A stretch of 48,053 nt of DNA from Verrucomicrobiota bacterium (GCA_021772635.1 JAJFLP010000129.1:1-48053), one strand, 5' to 3'; positions 36,036-43,400 are shown, counted from the stretch's first letter. Notes: generated by a model from the letters alone, not told the origin. Translations and numbers: made by a program.

Positions 36036-36108
36036 CAAAGGATATTGCCTGATTTTAGTCTGAATATCAGAGTATCAGGCAAAATCGCTTAATTCTTTAA
36101 TGTTCGCA
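36036..36108 (+). other. attC-like site 0 (weak)
   Basis: Imperfect hairpin: TTGCCTGAT pairs with ATCAGGCAA, extended outward by AGC/GCT with unpaired bases, and followed by a simple-site-like GTTCGCA at 36102-36108, 20 bp before the next start codon. No clear matching 5' AAC box, so it is only a candidate for the first integron recombination site of the island. Confidence 0.4.
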
Positions 36109-36128
36109 TAAAAATAACGGAGACTCCG

Positions 36129-36391
36129 ATGCCTGAAATATCAAGATTTTTCGGAATCATTATACGCATGTTTTATGACGAGCATAACCCGCCTCACTTT
36201 CACGCAGAATTCCAATGAAATAAAGCGGTCTTCGATCTTAATGGGAAAATGACGAAGGGGGACTTGCGCTCACGAACGGCTCGAAAATTAGTCAGGGGGA
36301 GTGGGTAGATTTACATGGTGATGAGATTGCTCAGAATTGGGAACTCGCAATGAGCGATAAAGAATTAAAGAAGATCGGTCCATTGGACTGA
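36129..36391 (+). pseudogene. DUF4160 gene broken by a stop and a frameshift
   Basis: The frame begins MPEISRFFGIIIRMFYDEHNPPHFHAEFQ, the DUF4160 start, then meets TGA at 36216. Reading through gives NKAVFDLNGKMTKGDLRSRTARKLV, and a +1/-2 shift near the G-run at 36295-36300 restores EWVDLHGDEIAQNWELAMSDKELKKIGPLD to the stop at 36389. Two independent lesions mean it is not functional. DUF4160 commonly pairs with DUF2442, the next gene; the pair has toxin-antitoxin-like distribution but no settled function. Confidence 0.85.
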
Positions 36392-36404
36392 GGAGGCCTA
36401 GCGC

Positions 36405-36692
36405 ATGTGGAACATGAATGATATCAAACGCATTGAATACAAGCGTGAGTATATTTACCACCTGGAATTCGACGATGGTATACACGCTGAAATCGATTTT
36501 TCCCCATACCTGAAACGAGGACCGGTATTCAAGCCACTGTCTGATCCCACGTTCTTTAAGCAAGCGATCATAGCAGGTGGAACTATTGCATGGCCGAACG
36601 GTTTGGATATTGCACCGGAAACGCTATACGAAAAATGCGAACAAGCGAATGCACTCAATCCTCTATCCGCTGCGCTTCTAGAGGATGAGTGA
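36405..36692 (+). CDS. DUF2442 protein
   Basis: 95 aa, DUF2442 by MNDIKRIEYKREYIYHLEFDDGIHAEIDFSPYL and the late WPNGLDIAPETLYEKC. It is intact although its DUF4160 partner, 14 bp upstream, is broken. The last ~19 codons and the stop are part of the attC-like hairpin 36636-36729, as often seen at integron cassette ends, so the C-terminal residues ANALNPLSAALLEDE may be recombination-site-derived. Plus strand, like all cassette genes here. Confidence 0.85.
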   Translation: MWNMNDIKRIEYKREYIYHLEFDDGIHAEIDFSPYLKRGPVFKPLSDPTFFKQAIIAGGTIAWPNGLDIAPETLYEKCEQANALNPLSAALLEDE

Positions 36693-36729
36693 TTCAGGTC
36701 ATTCGCATTAAGAGAAGTTGACGTTGACG
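36636..36729 (+). other. attC recombination site 1
   Basis: R''-like TGCGAAC (36636-36642) and R'-like GTTGACG (36723-36729) bracket a long imperfect hairpin. GCGAATG (36645-36651) pairs with CATTCGC (36700-36706), and CACTCAATCCTCT pairs with AGAGGATGAGTG with one extrahelical base; the loop is ~15 bp. The TTGACGTT block before the cleavage point recurs at sites 4 and 5. Overlaps the DUF2442 stop. Confidence 0.7.
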
Positions 36730-36785
36730 TGTGTTTATGCCGTTCGACGGCTACTGCTGCAAAGATAAATCACTGGGTGGTTCCA

Positions 36786-36947
36786 TTGAAAATAGAGGAT
36801 TTAAGAACTTTGTGTGAAGCGGAACCTTTTAGACCGTTCACCCTGCAGATTGTGGGTGGGGAGAATTTAGATGTCATCAAAAAAGAAAAAATAATCATAC
36901 CCCCTGACGGTAAAACGCTCAAAGTAAAGGACCATCACCATCCGTGA
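36786..36947 (+). CDS. Short conserved 'FRPF' protein
   Basis: 53 aa from TTG 36786 with GGGTGG upstream: LKIEDLRTLCEAEPFRPFTLQIVGGENLDV and IIIPPDGKTLKV. This resembles small uncharacterised bacterial proteins with a 'RPFRPFxIxLxDGRxxxV...P.G' pattern; function unknown. A GTG at 36729 would start inside the attC R' box and is unlikely. It lacks the usual final strand, so it may be truncated. Confidence 0.5.
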   Translation: MKIEDLRTLCEAEPFRPFTLQIVGGENLDVIKKEKIIIPPDGKTLKVKDHHHP

Positions 36948-37034
36948 ACCTACCACTTAAAGCTTTCATCGATAACGGGCATAATCTATAAGGAGGCATC
37001 TGTCGTTCGGGAAGAAAAAATTTCGTACATATTG

Positions 37035-37469
37035 ATGATGTCGATTATTGCCGGACCGTTACTTCTTTTATGCTTTGGGGGGCTGTTTGTGTTTTTTATC
37101 AAGGACCCCCAGGTCGCTATGAAGGCTGTATTAATATCTTTAGTCGGGTGTTTTGTCCTAAAATTAATTTACAACCCCATAGCCAAAACCGAATGCGAAA
37201 AATCTATACGTAATCTTATTGAAGAATTTTCTAAAGAATACAATTACGAAGTTATAGTGTTTGTAGATAAGCCCCTTGTTACTAAGCATGACTATTTTCA
37301 TTATTGCAGTGTGACTTTTAAGGATGAGAAGGGCAGCATAGACACATGTAGCCTGCGATGGATACCCTCAGAGAGACTTCACCTTTGTAGGACAAAAGTG
37401 CGTTGGGAGCGGGACGGCCTGTACAGAGCTCATAACCTCCCCCACTGGAATGGCGAGAGCGAACAATAG
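37035..37469 (+). CDS. Unknown small membrane protein (cassette ORF)
   Basis: 144 aa. Two hydrophobic segments (about residues 1-22 and 30-47) are followed by a ~95-residue soluble domain with VIVFVDKP and CSVTFKDEKGSIDTCSLRW. No recognised family. Ends 5 bp before the VOC gene, so the two probably share a cassette. Start choice among TTG 37032, ATG 37035 and ATG 37038 is not decided by a ribosome-binding site. Confidence 0.55.
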   Translation: MMSIIAGPLLLLCFGGLFVFFIKDPQVAMKAVLISLVGCFVLKLIYNPIAKTECEKSIRNLIEEFSKEYNYEVIVFVDKPLVTKHDYFHYCSVTFKDEKGSIDTCSLRWIPSERLHLCRTKVRWERDGLYRAHNLPHWNGESEQ

Positions 37470-37474
37470 GATTC

Positions 37475-37936
37475 ATGAAAATAGGACATACCCATTTAAA
37501 AATTCGTGATCTTGACAAATCTGTTGAGTTTTATAAGCGCTATCTGAAGCTCGAAGAGCGTGAACGGGTCGGCAAAGCATTCTCATTTCTTTCCGGAACG
37601 GATATGCACCACGAGGTTGCGTTGCAGCAATTAGGGTCGGGCGCACCTTCACCACATCCTTATTCCGTTGGACTGTATCATGTGGCTTTTGAGGTGAATT
37701 CCAAAGATGAACTAAAGGAGTTGTATGAAAAATTGGTCGCCGATGATATCTCGCATGTACTGGTCGATCATCGTATAAGCGTCGCTTTTTATTTTACAGA
37801 TCCTGATCAAAATGGTATTGAGGTCTATCACGACACTCGATCTGAAGATCGCGGTTCATGTATGTGGCAGGGCATAGACCGGCCGATATGCCCTGAAGTT
37901 TATTTTGCTACAAAATCAACCGAACAAGTGGATTGA
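37475..37936 (+). CDS. VOC (glyoxalase/dioxygenase-fold) family protein
   Basis: 153 aa. MKIGHTHLKIRDLDKSVEFYKRYLKLEE begins a vicinal-oxygen-chelate module; a second half has YHVAFEVNSKDELKELYEKL and FTDPDQNGIEVYHDT. Candidate metal ligands are the first His (HTHLKI), the His of LYHVAFEV and the Glu of GIEVY. This fits catechol-dioxygenase-like (CatE) or glyoxalase/fosfomycin-resistance-type enzymes; substrate unknown. Its last codons (STEQVD, stop) overlap a 5' attC half with the same sequence as at the end of the 38230 gene. Confidence 0.82.
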   Translation: MKIGHTHLKIRDLDKSVEFYKRYLKLEERERVGKAFSFLSGTDMHHEVALQQLGSGAPSPHPYSVGLYHVAFEVNSKDELKELYEKLVADDISHVLVDHRISVAFYFTDPDQNGIEVYHDTRSEDRGSCMWQGIDRPICPEVYFATKSTEQVD

Positions 37937-38229
37937 TCGAGAATTAAGGGTCGTACCCTTTTAGGAATTATATCATCTTTATATCCAATATGTTCCATTG
38001 ATTTATCAGAAAAACATGGGGTTTAGAAGAATGTTTCTGTTATAAAAAATTGTGCTAAGCGAATAGCTCTCCTTGGGTGCGTTGCATGCTTAGAGTTATG
38101 GCTCTCCCTAATATCGTTAGATCGAATTATTGGCACTAAAAGATCATTCTAAAACGGCTATTGTTATGCAAATATAATTTAATATGTTTATTTGCAATTA
38201 ATTATGGATTCGAAAAGGGTACGACCCGA
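37919..38229 (+). other. attC 5' half interrupted by a 280-bp inverted-repeat element
   Basis: ACCGAACAAGTGGATTGA at the VOC gene end matches the 5' half of attC site 4 with one substitution, but no normal 3' half follows. Instead a segment 37948-38227 is bounded by perfect 15-bp inverted ends, GGGTCGTACCCTTTT and AAAAGGGTACGACCC. The interior is AT-rich and non-coding. I read it as a REP/MITE-like insertion into the recombination site. Confidence 0.6.
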
Positions 38230-38712
38230 ATGCCGCAGTTGGGAGTCTCATCTTTGATATATGGTCACTGGGACGCAGTGAACGGCGGATGTGGTTTTTC
38301 TTGGATGGGTGCATTGATGGTAATCATTCACTGGAGTGGATTCGCTTTGCTTTACAGAATGAGGTCTTACATTTTTGATTTACCTCGAACAAGTTCAGGC
38401 GGGATCATCTCAATGGATTTAGACGGTTCTTGGCAACCGATTCGTTATGACTACTGGGCTGACATTTTAAAAGCTGCCAAGCAGACTAGCTTTCGCGGCC
38501 TGAGCCCTGAGGAAAGATTATCGGTGGAATTTGGGCCGTTGCAGGCCGATAGCTCACAACTCGAAGGTTGGCGCGATGCCCGGTTGAACACCATGGGTAA
38601 AGACTTGGCCCAAAAACATAACCAGAATATCATCCTGACTATAGATAGACTCAGGTTTGGTAGTTGGATCGTGAGTATTTCTGGTAATGAATCTACCGAA
38701 CAAGCGGATTGA
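38230..38712 (+). CDS. Unknown protein (cassette ORF)
   Basis: 160 aa from ATG 38230; an in-frame TTG at 38161 lies inside the inverted-repeat element and is rejected. One hydrophobic stretch (ALMVIIHWSGFALLYRM, ~28-44), then a soluble domain with DGSWQPIRYDYWADILKAAK and GLSPEERLSVEFGPL. No family recognised. The C-terminal STEQAD and stop lie in attC site 4. If the start belongs to the element's edge, the first codons may be new. Confidence 0.5.
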   Translation: MPQLGVSSLIYGHWDAVNGGCGFSWMGALMVIIHWSGFALLYRMRSYIFDLPRTSSGGIISMDLDGSWQPIRYDYWADILKAAKQTSFRGLSPEERLSVEFGPLQADSSQLEGWRDARLNTMGKDLAQKHNQNIILTIDRLRFGSWIVSISGNESTEQAD

Positions 38713-38773
38713 GATCAATGTCATAAACTCGCCGCCGGCTCGTACATGACATGACTCATCCTTGACGTTGGCT
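38695..38773 (+). other. attC recombination site 4
   Basis: R'' ACCGAAC (38695-38701) and R' GTTGGCT (38767-38773). Arms GGATTGAG...ATGTCAT (38706-38723) and ATGACATGACTCATCC (38745-38760) pair with an extrahelical T and a short internal loop. The terminal loop is ~21 bp (aactcgccgccggctcgtac). The L'-R' block reads CTTGACGTTGGC, the classical attC 3' end. Contains the stop codon of the preceding gene. Confidence 0.8.
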
Positions 38774-38783
38774 ATGAGATAAA

Positions 38784-39176
38784 ATGAAATCAATGCCCCA
38801 AGATGCTGCGTATTCGTTGCCCTTCCTTATATTGACGGTGGGAAGTTTTGTTTTTATTCGAAGATTGCTTCCTGACACGTCAATACTGTATTCGGTCTTC
38901 GGCGCCATTTCTTGGGCTATTATCGGCTACTCAATTTTCTTTTTTGTATGTGCTATTAGCGATTTGACATTCAAGACAGATATTCTGACTTGTATGACAT
39001 CAGAGAAAAGCCTTCCCAGCTCCTTGCGGACTAAAGTCATGCGCGTTGTCGGCCCCATCCTGATAGTGAGTTTCGCGTTTATCTTTTTATATTTTATGGG
39101 AGATACTCCTATTGATGACGGTGATACTTATAATGATGACGAAATCTTCCTCCCGTTTTCCTGGAGGAATCACTGA
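38784..39176 (+). CDS. Unknown three-helix membrane protein (cassette ORF)
   Basis: 130 aa with hydrophobic helices at about 10-26, 36-58 and 90-108 and an acidic C-terminal tail (IDDGDTYNDDE). Starts 11 bp after attC site 4 and ends 21 bp before site 5, a standard one-gene cassette. No family recognised. Confidence 0.6.
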   Translation: MKSMPQDAAYSLPFLILTVGSFVFIRRLLPDTSILYSVFGAISWAIIGYSIFFFVCAISDLTFKTDILTCMTSEKSLPSSLRTKVMRVVGPILIVSFAFIFLYFMGDTPIDDGDTYNDDEIFLPFSWRNH

Positions 39177-39197
39177 CATAATGAAATCATTAGAAAC

Positions 39198-39269
39198 AGC
39201 CAACAAATCGGTTCAGGACAACGCGGATTCCGCTGCGCTACAATCGCGTACCTGACCTTGACGTTCGGC
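39198..39269 (+). other. attC recombination site 5
   Basis: R'' AGCCAAC (39198-39204) and R' GTTCGGC (39263-39269). AAATCGGTTCAGG pairs through GGT(t)CAGG/CCTGACC with one extrahelical T; the loop is GC-rich. The 3' block is CCTTGACGTTCGGC. Closely matches the textbook attC layout GCCAACAAATCG...TTGACGTTCGGC. The next gene starts 15 bp after R'. Confidence 0.85.
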
Positions 39270-39283
39270 GTCAAGAGGAAGCC

Positions 39284-40042
39284 ATGTCTAGCAATTCACC
39301 GTTTCCGAAGAAACCGCAAACCCGTATCGGCCGAGACGAGGTGGTGGAATACCTGCTTCAGCATCACCAGCGGGGATACCAGATCTATGAAGCCGGTGCT
39401 GGTTTCGAGCTGGTGCTTAATGAATCTCAAAGCATCAAGATTCCCAACACAAACAGCGGAACGGTGCAGGTTCAACGCTACACGATGAACACCATCGTGA
39501 ACTTTATCGACTGCACAAGTTTGCCGGAACTTCAGCGTGCTGTGGATGCTTTGGCCCAGCAAATGGTTGGTGCCCACTGGGCCCGATCGCCGACAACCGC
39601 AAGAGTTGCGGCTGACACTCCTGCAACAAATCTCGCAACGATCTCGAGGTTGATCGGAACCGCGGGAGTTGAAGCTGTATTCGATCCTTACCTGACCAAC
39701 AGTTCGTTAGCTACTCTCGTTAATATTCTCTCATTTGGGAACGGCTCAGTGGCTGATGGTGTGCGAATTCTAAGCACCGCTAACACCACCCGGGGGCAAG
39801 TTCCGCAACTTACGCGCGCTGGCTTTGATGCTTGGCTCGCGGAGCTTGGAGTCACTGGTGAAATTAGAATAATGCCGTCAAATGAGCATCGTAGATTCAT
39901 GCTCCTGAGCGGCAGTCAATCTTTAATACTTGGTCATTCGCTCAACGCCATCGACAAGAATGAAGCTGTACGTATCGAGCAGGACCGAGAAGATCGAGCA
40001 TTTTATGAGCAAATGTGGGCAACTGCAAATGTGCTTACCTAG
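39284..40042 (+). CDS. Cassette protein with possible PLD-like C-terminal domain
   Basis: 252 aa, not assigned. Residues ~110-252 look like the C-terminal half of phospholipase-D-fold/MIT_C-type domains: VFDPYLTNSSLATLVNIL, GVRILSTAN, GEIRIMPSNEHRRFMLLSGSQSLILGHSLNAIDKNEAV, where 'xHRRF...LGxSLNxIxK' corresponds to the usual 'xHDRF...iGxSlkDlgk'. The HKD catalytic motif is absent. Such domains occur in stress and defence proteins. Residues 1-60 are a distinct small domain. Good ribosome-binding site (GAGGAAG). Confidence 0.5.
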   Translation: MSSNSPFPKKPQTRIGRDEVVEYLLQHHQRGYQIYEAGAGFELVLNESQSIKIPNTNSGTVQVQRYTMNTIVNFIDCTSLPELQRAVDALAQQMVGAHWARSPTTARVAADTPATNLATISRLIGTAGVEAVFDPYLTNSSLATLVNILSFGNGSVADGVRILSTANTTRGQVPQLTRAGFDAWLAELGVTGEIRIMPSNEHRRFMLLSGSQSLILGHSLNAIDKNEAVRIEQDREDRAFYEQMWATANVLT

Positions 40043-40058
40043 GCGCGTGTGCAATTGA

Positions 40059-40151
40059 CGCCGTACAAATCGTTCGAGCGAAGTTCGCATAACCCGGCTC
40101 CAAGCTCTGCTTCGGCCTCATTATACAAACATCGCTCAACTCGGCATTGGA
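40059..40151 (+). other. attC recombination site 6 (degenerate boxes)
   Basis: R''-like GCCGTAC (40059-40065) followed by AAATCG, and R'-like ATTGGAC (40145-40151). TTCGAGCGA (40072-40080) pairs with TCGCTCAA (40131-40138) with one extrahelical C. The ~50-bp loop contains a further AAGCTCTGCTTCGGC fold. Position between two cassette genes supports the call; the canonical G of the R' cleavage point is A. Confidence 0.6.
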
Positions 40152-40177
40152 CGGACAATGAAATTAAGGACTGAACA

Positions 40178-40750
40178 ATGGCGAAGAAACGTACAACCTT
40201 AAATCCCAGCGTTCGCGACGAAGTTCTCCGCGAAGCGGGGTACAAATGCGCAGTACCTACATGTCGCAATGTCATAACTTTACAGCTCCACCACATCCTG
40301 TGGGTGAAAGAAGGCGGCAACAATTCTGCAGATAACCTGATTGCTTTGTGCGGTCACTGCCACGATCTCCATACCGCTGGCCACATTCCAAAGTCTTCGA
40401 TCGAGCACTGGAAGGGAATGCTTCACGCTCTCAACAACGCATTCGATCGAGAAAGCATGGATTTGCTCCTATACCTGCACCACCGTGGTGATGAGCCACA
40501 TTGGTATTCGGGAGACGGTGTCTTGAGGTTCGCCGGACTTTTTGCGGCGGGGCTGGTCCAGTTGGGCAAGCAGTCATCGGCCGAAACGTTTGTCAACATG
40601 TACGCGAGCTGTCACGAAGTAGTTTTGTCCCAGAAGGGTGTTTTACTGGTAGAGGCATGGAAAGCGGGCGACGAGGCGACATACGAGCGCGCACTATCTA
40701 TGCCGAATCCGGATCCGAGGGCAACACAATCAGCCACTGTCCAACAATAG
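40178..40750 (+). CDS. HNH endonuclease-domain protein
   Basis: 190 aa. The HNH/zinc finger is at residues 24-65: Cys24 and Cys29 (YKCAVPTCR), His38-His39 (LQLHHI), Asn52 (ADNLIALC), Cys58, Cys61, His62, His65 (CGHCHDLH). This is a full beta-beta-alpha-metal nuclease core. The remaining ~110 residues are helical with no known domain. Stand-alone HNH cassette proteins may be nucleases in defence or mobile elements. AAGGA ribosome-binding site. The gene end contains GTCCAAC (40737-40743), an R''-like box. Confidence 0.85.
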   Translation: MAKKRTTLNPSVRDEVLREAGYKCAVPTCRNVITLQLHHILWVKEGGNNSADNLIALCGHCHDLHTAGHIPKSSIEHWKGMLHALNNAFDRESMDLLLYLHHRGDEPHWYSGDGVLRFAGLFAAGLVQLGKQSSAETFVNMYASCHEVVLSQKGVLLVEAWKAGDEATYERALSMPNPDPRATQSATVQQ

Positions 40751-41109
40751 TAAGTTCCGGTGCCGGAATAGTAAGTTCCGGCGCCGGGTACATGTAACAC
40801 ATTTATTTCACGAATATTACAGGATATACGAATATAAAATAGCCATAAGAAAATATATTAAACGTATTTATCGATATGGATTATTTGGTTTAAGAATTGT
40901 AGATCAGGATGTCATCGCTTCCCCAAAATGTTAGACGAAATAATCTGGTCATAAAATTGTTTTTAAGAATTTAAACTAGGTATTAAGAGGCGAATTAGAA
41001 TCACATTACTAATTTATTATAAATATGTTACGTGTGCACGGCACCGAGATTTACGCAGCGCGCCCATTAACAAGCAAAATTGCAGGTCACCGCGGCCGTT
41101 ATGCAGAAT
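40751..41109. other. AT-rich non-coding gap with a duplicated GTTCCGG motif
   Basis: Two direct copies of agtaagttccggygccgg lie at 40748-40787, each with a small CCGG palindrome. The remainder is AT-rich without a supported gene. Because a perfect R'' box (GTCCAAC at 40737) and a possible R' (GTTATGC at 41099) occur ~360 bp apart, an attC may have been split here, but no stem joins them. Confidence 0.45.
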
Positions 41110-41814
41110 ATGCTCAACAAACGATATCAAGTCTTCGTCAGTTCCACCTACGCTGACCTGAAAAACGAACGACAGAAGGTAATTCAAACGATTATGGAAA
41201 TGGATTGTATTCCTGCGGGCATGGAACTCTTTCCAGCAGTGGACTTGGAGCAGTTCGAATTCATTAAACGAATTATTGACGATTGCGATTACTACATAAT
41301 AATCATCGGTGGCCGGTACGGAAGTCTCTCGAAAGAAGGTATTAGCTACACGGAAAAGGAGTACGATTATGCAATTGGCATTGGACTCCAAGTATTGGCC
41401 TTCATTCACAAGAACCCTGGTTCTATCTCGGTTTCGAAGTCAGATATTGATCCAGCTGTACGAGCAAAACTTGATGATTTTAGAGAGCGAGTTTCCGCCA
41501 CTCGATTGGTGAAATTCTGGGAGAATCCTGAAGATCTTTCGGGACTTGTAGCCGTGAGTTTGTCGAAGACTATAAAACTACATCCCGCAATCGGTTGGGT
41601 TAGGGCAAACAAAGTTGCAACCCCCGATCCTGTTTCCGTCCCTGTCCAACTACCTCATCGCCCCATCGCGTCGTATCCGCGTGGATCGAATTACGCGGGG
41701 AGAGCATGCGGGAATTGTGGCCGGAGAGTGAAGGACTCGGATCATATTATCGATTCAAAGTGTCCCAGATGTAAATACGATTTGGACGGCGACGTACTAA
41801 AAGGCGGTTTTTAA
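41110..41814 (+). CDS. DUF4062 protein with C-terminal zinc ribbon
   Basis: 234 aa from ATG 41110. [41 protein letters not shown] is the DUF4062 start, with [28 protein letters not shown] following; the fold is TIR-like. DUF4062 proteins are often sensor or effector parts in immune-type systems. The C-terminal ~40 residues form a CxxC...CxxC zinc ribbon ([17 protein letters not shown]). TTG 41080 and ATG 41101 are alternative starts, but 41110 fits the domain start. Followed by attC site 7. Confidence 0.85.
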   Translation: MLNKRYQVFVSSTYADLKNERQKVIQTIMEMDCIPAGMELFPAVDLEQFEFIKRIIDDCDYYIIIIGGRYGSLSKEGISYTEKEYDYAIGIGLQVLAFIHKNPGSISVSKSDIDPAVRAKLDDFRERVSATRLVKFWENPEDLSGLVAVSLSKTIKLHPAIGWVRANKVATPDPVSVPVQLPHRPIASYPRGSNYAGRACGNCGRRVKDSDHIIDSKCPRCKYDLDGDVLKGGF

Positions 41815-41857
41815 TTTTAAATGCTGCAATTTGCAACCAATTAATTATGAAACAGTT

Positions 41858-41929
41858 GCATAACATACCGCTTCACATTAACGGGAAATTCGCTACGCTC
41901 CTTTCCCGTAAGTGAGCTTAGCGTTAGCG
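41858..41929 (+). other. attC recombination site 7
   Basis: R'' GCATAAC (41858-41864) and R' GTTAGCG (41923-41929). GCTTCACATTAACGGGAAA (41870-41888) pairs with TTTCCCGTAAGTGAGC (41902-41917) leaving two extrahelical positions; the loop is ~13 bp. L' TTAGC precedes the cut point. Lies 43 bp after the DUF4062 stop. Confidence 0.82.
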
Positions 41930-41939
41930 AAATGATAAC

Positions 41940-42029
41940 ATGAAAATAAGTAGCGAAAAAATTGCTGAAATACTGAAAGAGAACATTAATAAATTGCGTA
42001 ATAAATTGGTGCCGGGCACATTTAAGTAG
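41940..42029 (+). CDS. Short ORF immediately after attC site 7
   Basis: 29 codons, MKISSEKIAEILKENINKL..., an amphipathic helix with Lys/Ile/Glu bias. It begins 10 bp after the R' box, where a cassette gene should start, and ends in GTGCCGGGCAC, a perfect palindrome. It could be the truncated start of a cassette gene or a chance frame. Confidence 0.3.
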   Translation: MKISSEKIAEILKENINKLRNKLVPGTFK

Positions 42030-42170
42030 TTTATAATAAATTTATAATGGCTTTTAAATTCTTATTCTTTACTTACCGTTATTTCTTAAAATAGATTATA
42101 GTGATAACTTATTGAGTTTAACGATTTACGGTCGCGTCCTCTGACCCCAAGGCGAGTTGGAAGAATTCGA

Positions 42171-42245
42171 TCATGACAAGTCAGATCAGCTAATCTCCAG
42201 TACTCGCGCCGCTCGTACTGAAGATGATTGACTCCAATGTTGTGC
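42171..42245 (+). other. attC-like site 8
   Basis: R''-like TCATGAC (42171-42177), R' GTTGTGC (42239-42245). AGTCAGATCA...TCTCCAGTAC pairs with GTACTGAAGATGATTGACT with several unpaired bases. The loop cgcgccgctc resembles that of site 4. Sits 54 bp upstream of mazE in the expected orientation. Confidence 0.55.
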
Positions 42246-42299
42246 TAAAAATGACTGTCCGCACTTGAATTCATAATTCATAAGTCATAAAGTGTATTT

Positions 42300-42518
42300 A
42301 TGAGAGTAACTGTATCCATTCCAGATCCAATTGCGCGTCGATTTCAAGCAGCGGTACCGGCTAGGCGTCGTTCTCGCACGATTACGCGTCTAATCGAACA
42401 GGAACTAGCGAAGCACGAGGGTGAACTGGCGGCGGCCTGTCATGCGGCCAATAATGACACGTCTCTGAATCGTGAAATTGAGGAATGGCAGAGCTTTGAC
42501 GACGGGGTCGTTGAGTGA
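42300..42518 (+). CDS. mazE: MazE-like ribbon-helix-helix antitoxin
   Basis: 72 aa. MRVTVSIPDPIARRFQAAVPARRRSRTITRLIEQELAKH is a ribbon-helix-helix domain; the acidic tail NREIEEWQSFDDGVVE would cover the toxin. Overlaps the mazF start by 4 bp (GTGA). First gene of a cassette-borne addiction module. Confidence 0.85.
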   Translation: MRVTVSIPDPIARRFQAAVPARRRSRTITRLIEQELAKHEGELAAACHAANNDTSLNREIEEWQSFDDGVVE

Positions 42519-42853
42519 CTCATTCGGAAATTTTGCGTGGGGATGTTTGGTGGGTGTCTCTTGATCCTACTCAGGGAGCAGAGATCAAAAAGACTAGACC
42601 CTGCCTCGTTGTTTCTCACGACACGCTGAACAAGCACCGAAGAACTGTCATAGTGGTGCCGATTTCTTCTTCTGCAAAACCTCACCCACCTATTACGGTT
42701 TCGGTAACCTGCCAAGGGCAACCCGCCGTTGCGATTACTGATCAGATTCGCGCCGTTGCAAAGCACCGTATGAAATCACGAATTGAGAGCGTATCCGGAG
42801 ACGATATCAAGTCTGTTGAGGACGCCGTTTCCACAGTCCTGTGCCTTGTCTGA
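42515..42853 (+). CDS. mazF: MazF/PemK family endoribonuclease toxin
   Basis: 112 aa, GTG start. ILRGDVWWVSLDPTQGAEIKKTRPCLVVSHDTLN is the MazF start with the conserved Arg in KKTRPC; VIVVPISSS and AITDQIRAVAKHRM follow. Sequence-specific mRNA interferase on family grounds; all landmarks are intact. A toxin-antitoxin pair is typical cargo stabilising cassette arrays. Confidence 0.92.
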   Translation: MTHSEILRGDVWWVSLDPTQGAEIKKTRPCLVVSHDTLNKHRRTVIVVPISSSAKPHPPITVSVTCQGQPAVAITDQIRAVAKHRMKSRIESVSGDDIKSVEDAVSTVLCLV

Positions 42854-42903
42854 TCGCGTGAATGCACAACAAAAATGGTGGTACTAGAAATACAGAGGAG
42901 CAT

Positions 42904-43057
42904 AGGGTCACCCTTAATTCACTGTTTTCTGTATTTTAGCCGAAGCTTATTCCATGGTTTTTCGCTCAGAACCCTTCAAGAGATAAACCCCTATCTTCCA
43001 TAAAACAACGAAATAAGGGTGTGACCCTCCTGACCCTTAATGGGTGACCCTAATTCT
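42904..43057. repeat. REP-like inverted repeats (AGGGTCA...TGACCCT)
   Basis: AGGGTCACCCTTAATTC (42904-42920) is inverted at 43010-43028 (GAAATAAGGGTGTGACCCT), enclosing ~90 bp; a further GACCCTTAATGGGTGACCC fold follows at 43032-43051. The GGGTC...GACCC form resembles palindromes recognised by REP-associated tyrosine transposases, none of which is encoded here. Related ends occur at 37948/38213 and 43703. Confidence 0.65.
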
Positions 43058-43085
43058 CTGAACTAACGATAACAATCGCATTCAA

Positions 43086-43133
43086 AGGTGGTACATTTTG
43101 ATTCGATAATTGGTGGTACACTTTAACCGATAA
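43086..43133. mobile_element. Probable insertion-sequence end (IS21-like repeats), remnant
   Basis: Two direct copies of GGTGGTACAYTTTRAYYCGATAA at 43087 and 43111, the multiple-terminal-repeat style of IS21-family ends. It abuts the truncated brnT frame. No transposase remains. Family assignment is tentative. Confidence 0.4.
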
Positions 43134-43397
43134 CTGACAGAAGAGAAGAATCGTATTAACACCAGGAAACATGGCGTTTCTTTCGAGGAAGCACGAACAG
43201 CGTTTCACGACCAAAATGCTATCGTATATTTTGACCCGGATCATTCAGAAGATGAGGATCGATTCATCATACTCGGCATAAGCGCGAAGTTGCGAGTAGT
43301 GGTTGTTTGCCATTGCTATCGCGAAGACGAAACTGTTATCCGAATCATCTCAGCAAGAAAAACGGACAAACGTGAAGAAGCAGATTACTGGAGATAA
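43134..43397 (+). pseudogene. brnT toxin lacking its 5' end
   Basis: Open from CTG 43134 after an in-frame TAA at 43131. It reads LTEEKNRINTRKHGVSFEEARTAF, then GISAKLRVVVVCHC, IRIISARKTDKREEADYWR and stop: BrnT from about residue 7 onward, without the initiating Met and FEWD segment. The junction coincides with the IS-like repeats. The rest is intact, so inactivation is by loss of the start. The brnA partner follows 3 bp later. Confidence 0.78.
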
Positions 43398-43400
43398 AAA

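Noticed and set aside
41067..41105. attC site directly before the DUF4062 gene (ATTAAC...GTTATGC)
   Set aside because: Box spacing of ~30 bp is below the minimum for attC and no arms pair.
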